NCBI GenBank assembly: GCA_016234525.1
Contig: JACRBK010000232.1
Span: forward strand, 1-13,902
From: Chloroflexota bacterium
GTDB lineage: Bacteria > Chloroflexota > Anaerolineae > Aggregatilineales > Aggregatilineaceae
Direction of reading: 5' to 3'
Length of the DNA: 13,902 bases
Shown here: positions 1 to 6,627 of the stretch, one piece after another
Position numbering within the stretch: position 1 is the stretch's first letter
Layout: each line of letters begins with the position of its first letter
Notes under the pieces: model-generated
The model's database searches: none
What the model saw: only the letters and a program-made list of their open reading frames with translations
Told to the model about the DNA's origin: nothing
Translations under genes and position numbers: made by a program

Positions 1-471
1 CGCGCCGTCAATCCAGGGGCGGCGCACATGCCAACACGTCCGGTTGAGCGCCATTCGCGCACCGCGATTGTCCAGACAGCCCAACACGACATCCATCTGC
101 CGGAAAATGCCCGCGCCTACGTCATAAGCTATATCCCCTTTGAGGGCGATAATGTTCACATCCGGGTTGATCTGGCGCACGCGCTCTGCCGCGACTTCGA
201 CTTTGGCGCGCCCCATATCACTTTGCCGGAACAACACCGAGCGCGTCAGGTTAGAAATCTCGATGGTGTCAAAATCGACCAGATAGATATAACCCACTCC
301 CAACAGCGCCAGGTTTTTCAGCACTTCGTTACCGAGCGCTCCGGCTCCCACCACCATCAACCGCGCCTGTTCGATCACGTCCTGGTTGTAGCCCTGCATC
401 AGGCGCAGGCGGGCGTATCGATCTTGATCAGGATCGGTGATGGTAATCAGGGGTTCGCTGCCAGCAGACAT
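1..471 (-). CDS. E1/ThiF/MoeB-type ubiquitin-like activating enzyme, N-terminal part (runs off the left edge)
   Basis: This is the first 157 codons of an adenylating enzyme of the E1/ThiF/MoeB family, which activates the C-terminal carboxylate of ubiquitin-like or sulfur-carrier proteins with ATP. The translated minus strand shows the nucleotide-binding loop VVGAGALG (about residues 40-47), the acidic strand LVDFDTIE (about 65-72), SNLTR with the conserved Asn and Arg, and GRAK with the conserved Lys. VVLGCLDNRGAR then matches the 'DN-x-x-x-R' segment of the adenylation site. The block EVLKNLALLG resembles eukaryotic UBA2/UBA3 more than MoeB. The ATG at 471 is 19 bases after the FHA-RING stop and has AGGAAGG in front, so the genes are co-transcribed. 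The catalytic cysteine and any C-terminal domain lie outside the window. The family is secure; the partner protein and subfamily are unknown. Confidence 0.9.
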   Translation of the reverse strand, partial: MSAGSEPLITITDPDQDRYARLRLMQGYNQDVIEQARLMVVGAGALGNEVLKNLALLGVGYIYLVDFDTIEISNLTRSVLFRQSDMGRAKVEVAAERVRQINPDVNIIALKGDIAYDVGAGIFRQMDVVLGCLDNRGARMALNRTCWHVRRPWIDGA

Positions 472-490
472 GCGCTTATCCTTCCTGGCT

Positions 491-1264
491 TCAGCCGCCG
501 TTCTGAACGCCGAACGAGCGGTTGATCAAGCCGGTAATGTCATATTGGCACACCGGGCAGGTGGGCAGAGTCACAAAACATTCCAGGTGAAACGGCGTCT
601 GGCAAGAGGGACAATACACCGCGTGCTGCCCGCGCTGAAAAGGAACCTGATCACGCGCCTGCCCGGCCTGACAGAATTTGCCGTCTTGCAGCACCTTGCC
701 ATTTTCGATCAGTTCGATCAGGCGCGAGTCTTGATCCAGGTGGCGCTCGACCAGCATCCACGACGGCAGCGTATCCATGATCACCTGCCGGTTAGGATAA
801 TCGCAGCCCGCCGCGCAGTGTTCGATCAAAAACCAGGAGTCGCGCTCATGCACCGTGCCGCAGCCCGGACACGCGATCACTTCCATGCCGACCTGGAATA
901 CCCGCCGCGATACCGGACATTTTTTGCCTAACACCGGGTCGCCTGCTTCCAGCCGCCGTATCTGCACTTCCCATACGGTCAGGTCACAGCGCCCAATTTG
1001 CAGGGTATCGCCCTGGCGCAGCACACGCAGCCTGACCACCGGATGTTGGTTCACACGGGTGGCGCGCCCGGCCAGATCGATCACCATCAGCAGACGGTTA
1101 AAGGCCGAACGAGTGATAATGGCGTGCTGCGGCGCGACATCCAGCGCGGCGGGCAGAGTGAGATTACTCCACCCCTCGTCCGCGCCAATCCGAATTTCTT
1201 CGCGTTCGGCAAAACGAACGGCGTGTGCCTGTCCCTGCGTGTCAGCAAAAGTTAACAACGGCAT
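491..1264 (-). CDS. FHA-like domain plus RING-like (treble-clef zinc) protein, possible E3-type factor
   Basis: A 257-residue soluble protein. Residues about 1-102 look like an FHA fold: RIG near 25-27, QHAII near 46-50, TRVNQHPV near 69-76 and GDTLQIG near 85-91. The residues FHA domains normally use to hold phosphothreonine are changed: the Arg after the first Gly is Ala, and the Ser of the SRxH motif is not there. Residues 130-156 hold a zinc module with C132, C135, H139, C150 and C154. Residues 218-239 hold a cleaner one (C218, C221, H226, C229, C236, C239) of the C-x2-C, H-x2-C, C-x2-C kind seen in prokaryotic RING/treble-clef proteins. Its ATG shares one base with the ligase stop (TGATG) and has GGAG eight bases upstream, so translation is probably coupled to the Pup ligase. 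An E3-like or scaffold role is inferred; a purely structural zinc protein is the alternative. Confidence 0.8.
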   Translation of the reverse strand: MPLLTFADTQGQAHAVRFAEREEIRIGADEGWSNLTLPAALDVAPQHAIITRSAFNRLLMVIDLAGRATRVNQHPVVRLRVLRQGDTLQIGRCDLTVWEVQIRRLEAGDPVLGKKCPVSRRVFQVGMEVIACPGCGTVHERDSWFLIEHCAAGCDYPNRQVIMDTLPSWMLVERHLDQDSRLIELIENGKVLQDGKFCQAGQARDQVPFQRGQHAVYCPSCQTPFHLECFVTLPTCPVCQYDITGLINRSFGVQNGG

Positions 1265-3984
1265 CAGGTTTGCTCCGGTTCGATACTGATGTCACTCAGC
1301 CAGTCATCCAAACCCTCATCTAACGACGGTTCAGGCAGCGGTTCCCTGAAGCGCGGCGCGGGAACAGGGGGATGTTGGCGGAATAAACCGAATTCAACCG
1401 GGGCAGGCGCGGCAGGCGCAGGTTGGAGCGGCAGATGAAGCTGTTCTAGGCTCAACTGCGCGGCCCACTGCACCGCCGGGCTGCTGTCTTGCAAACACTG
1501 AATCAAATCGTCCATGATTTCGGTTTTTAAAGTGCGCAGTTCCCCTAACGTCTGCACAGCGGCTCGCCGCACTTTAGCATCAGGATCGTGGTGGGCTTTG
1601 TCTAGCACCACCGGCAGCAGCGAACTGAGAATCGTCTGGCGTGTATCGTCAAAATGCCACCCAAAATACTCCAACGCCCGCGCGCGAACTTCAGCGTTCG
1701 GATGGTTCAGGCCCTTCCCCAGCCAATCGAGATGGCGAGCGGGCATCGGCGGCAGCTCTATATGCTGATCGGGCGGGTCCATCGCTGGTTGGATCGGCTC
1801 GACCAGGGCGAGCGCGGCTTGAGCATCACGCGGGGGCGAGGAGGTTTGCGCCAACATTCCCAGCAGCATTTTTGCCAACCGGATGCCATCCATCGCTTCT
1901 GCCGTCTGGGTTTTTAAGGCGCGCTGTAGGGCGGAGAGTGCATCGGTATGTTCCAAACCTACTTTTGCCACCGCTCGCAAATAACGAATCGTGCTTTCAA
2001 CCAACCCTAACAGCGCGCGGTGCTGCTGAAGGTTGACAGCCTGTTGGAACATCGGCTTCGCCCGATCAATCTGACCGCGCGAATAGTAGATCGCGCCCAG
2101 CACCACACACGATGTCTGACGCTCTGGTGTATGCTGCACCGATTTCTCAAAATAGGTCACGGCGCTGTCCAGATCGCCCTGCATCAAATAGACCATCGCC
2201 ATGCCCCGGTTCGCCAGGGGTTTAGACGATGAGGTCCCCTGGTTGGCTTTGCGATACATCTGCATCGCCTTCGCATAATCGCCCATCTGCCGGTAAACGT
2301 ACCCCATGCTCGAATAGTCGTGCGTATCCCGGTCCGAGATACGATCCGCCAGGTGGTTGTATTTCTCGAACCAGGTGATCGCGTCGGGATAACGGCCCAT
2401 CAACAGATAAGCGCGCGCCAGGTCGTGAACCACATCCAAATCTTCTGGGGTGTTTTCGGCGGCGGTGCGAAAAGCGAGCAGCGCCTTTTGATGCAGCCCC
2501 AGGTTTTGATAATAACGACCCAGTTTGTTATAGGGCTTGTTTTCGCCCTCTTCTTCGGTGATCAGCCGGTCCAACCGCTGCCAGGGATGATCCCAACCCG
2601 CTAACTGGCGATGATCAAAGTCCATTGGCTGGGAGATGTTGATATGATCTTCCTCGATGCTGACACTAGTCCAGCTATCGGTCCGCACATGCAAGCCGCA
2701 TTCCCGGCTGAGCCGGATCGCTTCGCCCCGGATGCGCGCCCGCGTAAAAGGCGGGGGATAATCCTGGGCGTAGGCGATTTCATCGGCGCTCACCAGCGTA
2801 TCCGCCGGATACAGGCGATGATACAAACCGTCCGGGCTGAGTTCGTGAAAACGAAGATCAAATGCCTGCAAATCAGCTATTGCCTGTTGGCTGGTGGGCA
2901 GACGATCCCACGCATAACCGTTCTGCTGCAAATAACTGTCCAGCATGTGTTTTTTGATGGCCCAGTCGGCCCGGTCGCGCAGCAGCAGCGGATCGCGGCC
3001 AAAGTCTTCCAGGGCAGCACCCCAGGCTTCCATCAGGTCCTCGTCTTCTTCCGAAGCGCCGAAAACATTCAAATAACTATCGGCCTGATCATAATAGAAC
3101 CACTGAAGGTCCAGGGCGCTGATCTGGCCGCCGTTTTGCAGTGGAATCATCGCCTGCCCGCTGAGATCGCGGCTGACGGATTTGATCGCCGCTACCGGAT
3201 CAGTCAGGGCAGGGGCATCGTCCAAAAACATATCTTCGACCAGGCGCAGCATCAACCCCGTGCTGCCGAGTTTGATCCAGGTCGCCCAACCAGAGAGGGT
3301 CGCATCCCCTAAAATCAGGTGCAGGCGGCGGTTGTTGCCGCTGGCGAAAGACTCACCTTCGCGCCCAAGGTTAAAGATCGGGCGGGCGCGAGTGGTGTCC
3401 CGCGAAACCACCGTCTGGATAAACCCGGCGCGCTGCGAAATTTCGTAACGGAGCCGCTGCGGACCAAGCCCACGATCCATCGCCAGACGCCCTGATCCGC
3501 ACAAGATCGTGCGCGAGACCAGGAACGGGATCAGGCTGTGGGCCATATAACGCAGAAAATCTACCTCGCCCAACAATTCGGCGTTGCGCTGCATCTGGTA
3601 ATTCTCATGGCAGCCATAGGTGGCCCCGAACGAATCGGCGTTGTTTTTCGCCACAACCAGCTTGCCCACATAACCATCTTGCAGCAGGCGTTTTTCGGCC
3701 ATCGGAACCACCGAGTGTAAAAACAGGTGATCGCTGGCTTTATCATAGACTGCCGCTTCATACCCGCTGCGACACTCCGGCAAGCCCCATTCAGCATGAC
3801 CGACATCGTGCGCCAGCCGTGAGCCGTTGACTAAAAAGGCGCTGGACGGGATGCCATGACTCTCGCTTACCGCATCCATCAACACATCAACGATGGTTCC
3901 AGGGCCAGGTCGCTGACCGCTGTTGTTATAGAACGCAATCGCGTATTCGGTTTCGATGCTGTGGACCCGGTCTCTAAGCGCCAT
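1264..3984 (-). CDS. pafA: PafA-type Pup ligase fused to TPR and HEAT repeats
   Basis: A 906-residue protein, nearly twice the length of ordinary PafA (about 450-480). Residues 1-455 are the glutamine-synthetase-like ligase domain that joins the C-terminal Glu of Pup to target lysines. IETEY (10-14) carries the metal-binding Glu, SRLAHDVGH (55-63) the catalytic Asp60, KNNADSFGATYGCHENY (113-129) follows the family closely, and TRARIRGE (414-421) has the PafA form and not the Dop form (TRAYFRGE). About five TPRs follow (482-652, for example GRYYQNLGLHQKALLAF), then two or three HEAT-like repeats (about 748-850) and an acidic, Pro-rich tail. The usual NTRDEPHAD segment is altered to NLGREGES (205-212). 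The start at 3984 is chosen because MALRDRVHSIETEY matches PafA N-termini and GAGGATCAGGG precedes it; the longer frame adds 13 unrelated residues. A strong terminator lies upstream, after pup. Ligase identity is likely, but activity is not proven. Confidence 0.88.
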   Translation of the reverse strand: MALRDRVHSIETEYAIAFYNNSGQRPGPGTIVDVLMDAVSESHGIPSSAFLVNGSRLAHDVGHAEWGLPECRSGYEAAVYDKASDHLFLHSVVPMAEKRLLQDGYVGKLVVAKNNADSFGATYGCHENYQMQRNAELLGEVDFLRYMAHSLIPFLVSRTILCGSGRLAMDRGLGPQRLRYEISQRAGFIQTVVSRDTTRARPIFNLGREGESFASGNNRRLHLILGDATLSGWATWIKLGSTGLMLRLVEDMFLDDAPALTDPVAAIKSVSRDLSGQAMIPLQNGGQISALDLQWFYYDQADSYLNVFGASEEDEDLMEAWGAALEDFGRDPLLLRDRADWAIKKHMLDSYLQQNGYAWDRLPTSQQAIADLQAFDLRFHELSPDGLYHRLYPADTLVSADEIAYAQDYPPPFTRARIRGEAIRLSRECGLHVRTDSWTSVSIEEDHINISQPMDFDHRQLAGWDHPWQRLDRLITEEEGENKPYNKLGRYYQNLGLHQKALLAFRTAAENTPEDLDVVHDLARAYLLMGRYPDAITWFEKYNHLADRISDRDTHDYSSMGYVYRQMGDYAKAMQMYRKANQGTSSSKPLANRGMAMVYLMQGDLDSAVTYFEKSVQHTPERQTSCVVLGAIYYSRGQIDRAKPMFQQAVNLQQHRALLGLVESTIRYLRAVAKVGLEHTDALSALQRALKTQTAEAMDGIRLAKMLLGMLAQTSSPPRDAQAALALVEPIQPAMDPPDQHIELPPMPARHLDWLGKGLNHPNAEVRARALEYFGWHFDDTRQTILSSLLPVVLDKAHHDPDAKVRRAAVQTLGELRTLKTEIMDDLIQCLQDSSPAVQWAAQLSLEQLHLPLQPAPAAPAPVEFGLFRQHPPVPAPRFREPLPEPSLDEGLDDWLSDISIEPEQT

Positions 3985-4061
3985 CCCTGATCCTCGTGTG
4001 TGTCCGGGCGCGACAAGCAGCACCCCTGTTTAAGAATCTACTAAAAAACAAACTATCCGTC

Positions 4062-4148
4062 TAAAAAAATAAACCGGATAACGTTTTGCCAGGCCGGTCC
4101 TCGTCTCGAATGGCTCGCTGCTGAGAAGGGACCAACACGTTATCCGGT
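4062..4148 (-). terminator. Intrinsic terminator between pup and the PafA-type ligase gene
   Basis: A perfect 12-base inverted repeat (arms 4073-4084 and 4137-4148) brackets 52 bases. These contain a nested five-base stem (4096-4100 with 4129-4133). Read on the minus strand, the outer stem is followed directly by TTATTTTTTTAG (about 4061-4072), as in factor-independent terminators. It begins 30 bases after the pup stop codon and ends about 80 bases before the ligase start. It probably ends most pup transcripts and lets a fraction through, which would give much more modifier than ligase. The symmetry and T-run are seen directly; the read-through role is inferred. Confidence 0.75.
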
Positions 4149-4177
4149 AGTGAGTTAAAGAGCCAGAATCAGTCGGG

Positions 4178-4438
4178 TTACTGGCCGCTTTGCTGGCGGA
4201 AACCACGCAGCATTTCTTCGCTGGAGATATTCCGCACATCCTGCTGCGGCTGACCGCCTCCCAGGGTCACGCTTGGCTGAGTGGCCGCAGGCGCGACGAT
4301 GCCCGTAATGATCTCATCAATCTGGCGCAGTTCTTCGCGCGTTTCGACAAAAACCTGCCCGTCAGATTGGGGCTGTTCTTGCTCGCTGCGGCGGCTGCGA
4401 CGGGTGCGTTCGATTTTGACTTGCTGATTGTCTGCCAT
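4178..4438 (-). CDS. pup: Pup-like protein modifier with C-terminal Gln (86 residues)
   Basis: A small hydrophilic protein placed between Dop and PafA, exactly where pup lies in actinobacterial loci. The N-terminus is basic (RTRRSRRSEQ, 11-20). Residues about 34-48 (EELRQIDEIITGIV) correspond to the Pup helix that binds the ATPase coiled coil (DDLLDEIDDVLEE type). The last 13 residues, EEMLRGFRQQSGQ, line up with the Pup ending EDFVRAYVQKGGQ. It therefore ends in Gln and should need deamidation by Dop. Differences from the usual 64-residue Pup are a roughly 20-residue Pro/Gln/Gly-rich insert (about 50-70) containing an internal GGGQ at 60-63, and Ser in place of the first Gly of the terminal GGQ. 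The start at 4438 follows AAGGGGTC at a normal distance; the open frame continues upstream to 4528 but gives no Pup-like sequence. Only one lysine (K8) is present. Assignment rests on position plus both conserved segments. Confidence 0.85.
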   Translation of the reverse strand: MADNQQVKIERTRRSRRSEQEQPQSDGQVFVETREELRQIDEIITGIVAPAATQPSVTLGGGQPQQDVRNISSEEMLRGFRQQSGQ

Positions 4439-4497
4439 CTCGATTGACCCCTTGTCACTAAGAAAATACAACCCTACTACTCTGGGTAACTTCCCAC

Positions 4498-4503
4498 AGT
4501 ATA
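4498..4503 (-). promoter_or_regulatory. Alternative pup -10 box
   Basis: The minus strand reads TATACT here, five of six bases to the -10 consensus, about 60 bases before the pup start codon. No good -35 hexamer is found 16-18 bases upstream, so it would need an activator or be chance. It is the weaker of two candidates in the dop-pup gap. Confidence 0.25.
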
Positions 4504-4564
4504 CGTCTTTTCGGAAACCGCCAGACACCTAGAAGTTCGGGGGATACCCGGTGACTGGAAAGAC

Positions 4565-4584
4565 GCGCGGCCTATATGGCGCGC
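4565..4584 (-). promoter_or_regulatory. GC-rich hairpin in the likely pup leader
   Basis: GCGCG(G)CC and GGCGCGC form a seven-pair stem with one bulged base and a five-base AT loop. It lies about 125-145 bases before the pup start and would be inside the mRNA leader if transcription begins near 4620. No T-run follows in the transcription direction, so it is not a terminator. It may stabilise the leader or slow ribosome loading; that is inference. Confidence 0.35.
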
Positions 4585-4620
4585 TGATCAGATTGAAATG
4601 TTCTAAACCATCCCGACCCA

Positions 4621-4672
4621 TGTTAACAATATAGCACACTTTTTAGAACTACGAAAGGTCCAGGAAGGTCCA
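4621..4672 (-). promoter_or_regulatory. pup: Candidate pup promoter with upstream tandem repeat
   Basis: On the minus strand TGCTATATT (-10 at 4628-4633) is an extended -10 element. The -35 region is weak (TTCGTA at 16 bases). It is overlapped by two abutting ten-base copies, TGGACCTTCC and TGGACCTTTC (4663-4672 and 4653-4662), which could be an activator or repressor site. An eight-base palindrome TGTTAACA (4621-4628) touches the expected start point. The 284-base gap between dop and pup is the longest in the locus and contains no gene, which fits a private promoter for pup with a leader of roughly 180 bases. Confidence 0.45.
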
Positions 4673-4722
4673 GATTCATGAGAATTTGGTTAGGATGTTA
4701 ATTAACCTCTCCCTGACATAGT

Positions 4723-6519
4723 TTAAGTTTGGTTAGAGGCCAAAAAATAGGCAAACATTTGCGCCGGGGTGCGGAAATGTTCCCACAGGGCCGACATTTC
4801 TTGTTCCGTCCCGATCAAGGGGTTAGGAAACTCTAACCGGTACACCTGGCCGGGGGTGCGATTGGGCACTTGAAGCTGGATATAACTCCAATCGGCGCCC
4901 ACGATATAGCGCGAAAACCGCTCGACGATCTTTCCGCGCAGCCAGGCGCGAGTATCGGTTGGGGGAGTGTGGATCATACGCTCAATATCACTATCCGTGA
5001 CAATCCGATCCACATGCCCGGCATTTTGCAGCCGGTAAAACAGCCCGGCGTCATCGCCATCGGAACGAATATCGTGATATTCCAGGTCCAGCCGCCGCAG
5101 ATTAAAATAAATCTCGCGCTGTTGGGCATAATCGGCCCAATCCAACCCGGCCTCACGCGCCATCGCCTCGCCGATAGTTAAATCATCGCCGAGCGCCAGA
5201 ATCGTTTCGATGACCGGCTGCCAGCGTTCAGCCGCTTCCCAGGTAGACTGTTGGCCCGCGAGATAACGCTCCAACACATTCTTTTTGATCGCCCAGTCCA
5301 ACTGGCGGCTCAGAGGAGCCAGATCATCGTTTTCGAGCGCCTCGACCACGTCGGCCCACTTGTCCCACACTTCCCACTGCTCATCGGTGCCGTCGTGTTC
5401 ATCGAGGTACTTTTCGGCAAGGTCCAGGTAAAACGCCTGAAGCTGGACGGCGGTCATCTGTTCGCCGCTTTCGAGCTTCAGCGGCTTTTTGAACGTCAGA
5501 TCGCGTGATACCTGCCGGAAAGCTTCGACGGGGTTTTCCAGCGTCAGATCGGTCTTGATATACCCCGCTTCGAGCATGTGCAGCATGATCTGCGTAATGC
5601 CCACTTTGAGATACGTCGAAACCTCGGACAGGTTCGCATCACCCAAAATGACATGCAGGCGACGGTAAGTGTTCTGATTGGAGTGCGCCTCGTCGCGGGT
5701 GTTAAACAAGGGGCGCTGGTACGTGGTTTGGATACCGGTCAGCGTCTCAAAAAAGTCGGCCCGCTGCGTGAGTTGGAACAACGCGGGCGGCGTGCGGTTT
5801 TCATAGCCCACTTTGCCCGCCCCACAGATCACCACCCGCGAGATCAGGAAGGGCAGCAGATAACGGTAGATGATATGCGAGCGCCGCCGCAGCAAGTCCT
5901 CGAACAAATCCACGCCCAACAGGTAATTTTCGTGGCAGCCGTAGCTGTTGCCCTTGTAATCGGAATTGTTTTTGTAGATCAACACCTGCTGCCCGGCGGG
6001 CAGGATCCCGCTGCGATTGACGGCGGCGGCGCACCGGCTAACGATCCGCTCCCCGGCTTTATCGGCAGCAACCACCGTGCGCGGCGAGAGTGACTCCGCC
6101 GTGCAGTATTCGGGATGCGCGTGGTCAATATAAAAGCGCGATCCATTGGCGAGCATCAGGCTCCCCAGGCCATACAACACCACCGACTGCCCGCCATTTT
6201 GAGCTGTCTGAGCAGAGGCATGGCCGTCTTTTTTCGCTTTTTTGTACGACTTATGTTTTTTCTTGGGCTTCTCTACCAGCCGTTCGAGTTCTTCCAGCGC
6301 TTCGAGTTCGTCCCAAGCTTCATATTCCTCGTCGTCAAAGTCCTCTTGAATATCTCCGGTCTGGACGTTGTAATACATGCCCATCGGGATCGACGGCCCG
6401 CCCACTGACTTATAACTGTTTAGCACCATTTGAGCGGCGGTGAAGGGGCTAAAAACATCCACGCCCCACACCATCAAGCCATATTCAGTTTCGATCCCCA
6501 CTGCTTTAGCCACTGTCAT
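4723..6519 (-). CDS. dop: Dop-type deamidase/depupylase of the Pup system
   Basis: A 598-residue member of the PafA/Dop glutamine-synthetase-like family. Dop converts the terminal Gln of Pup to Glu and removes Pup from targets. Family motifs: GIETEYG (8-14), NGSRFYIDHAHPEY (125-138) with the Dop-type 'DHAHPEY' and catalytic Asp132, KNNSDYKGNSYGCHENY, NTRDEAH followed by YRRLHVILGDANLSE, and PPTDTRAWLRG, which matches the Dop form and not PafA. The 'Dop loop' region between strands (about 47-118) is long. An acidic stretch at 59-83 is followed by a lysine cluster at 84-97. Total length exceeds Mycobacterium Dop (about 500). The start at 6519 follows GGGTGGG with normal spacing. It lies between the ATPase and Pup genes, as in actinobacteria. 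Dop is preferred over a second ligase because of DHAHPEY, the long loop and PPTDTRA. Confidence 0.92.
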   Translation of the reverse strand: MTVAKAVGIETEYGLMVWGVDVFSPFTAAQMVLNSYKSVGGPSIPMGMYYNVQTGDIQEDFDDEEYEAWDELEALEELERLVEKPKKKHKSYKKAKKDGHASAQTAQNGGQSVVLYGLGSLMLANGSRFYIDHAHPEYCTAESLSPRTVVAADKAGERIVSRCAAAVNRSGILPAGQQVLIYKNNSDYKGNSYGCHENYLLGVDLFEDLLRRRSHIIYRYLLPFLISRVVICGAGKVGYENRTPPALFQLTQRADFFETLTGIQTTYQRPLFNTRDEAHSNQNTYRRLHVILGDANLSEVSTYLKVGITQIMLHMLEAGYIKTDLTLENPVEAFRQVSRDLTFKKPLKLESGEQMTAVQLQAFYLDLAEKYLDEHDGTDEQWEVWDKWADVVEALENDDLAPLSRQLDWAIKKNVLERYLAGQQSTWEAAERWQPVIETILALGDDLTIGEAMAREAGLDWADYAQQREIYFNLRRLDLEYHDIRSDGDDAGLFYRLQNAGHVDRIVTDSDIERMIHTPPTDTRAWLRGKIVERFSRYIVGADWSYIQLQVPNRTPGQVYRLEFPNPLIGTEQEMSALWEHFRTPAQMFAYFLASNQT

Positions 6520-6584
6520 CGTTTTCCCACCCGCTCTCTGTTATAGATCATCCTAAAACTCATCAAAATAAGCCGTATTGCGTC

Positions 6585-6606
6585 GGGGCGCTGTCTGCCG
6601 CGCCCC
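6585..6606 (-). other. GC-rich hairpin between the ATPase gene and dop
   Basis: A perfect seven-base stem (GGGGCGC 6585-6591 with GCGCCCC 6600-6606) with an eight-base loop lies in the 108-base gap, about 20 bases after the ATPase stop and 65 before the dop start. No T-run follows it, so it looks more like an mRNA-stabilising or processing structure than a terminator. Confidence 0.4.
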
Positions 6607-6627
6607 CCATAATCGACGGATTGGTGA

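Noticed and set aside
2611..3312. 233-codon plus-strand frame opposite the PafA-type ligase
   Set aside because: It lies entirely antisense to conserved ligase motifs and shows no family features.
3985..4023. Longer ligase start at 4023
   Set aside because: The 13 extra residues are unrelated to PafA, and GAGG precedes the ATG at 3984.
4178..4251. Processing of Pup at the internal GGGQ as the true C-terminus
   Set aside because: The real C-terminal 13 residues match the Pup ending, so the internal motif is probably a linker; kept only as an observation.
4439..4528. Upstream in-frame start for pup at 4528
   Set aside because: The added 30 residues do not resemble Pup, and a good ribosome site precedes 4438.
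6585..6606. Hairpin after the ATPase gene as an intrinsic terminator
   Set aside because: No T-run follows it on the minus strand.
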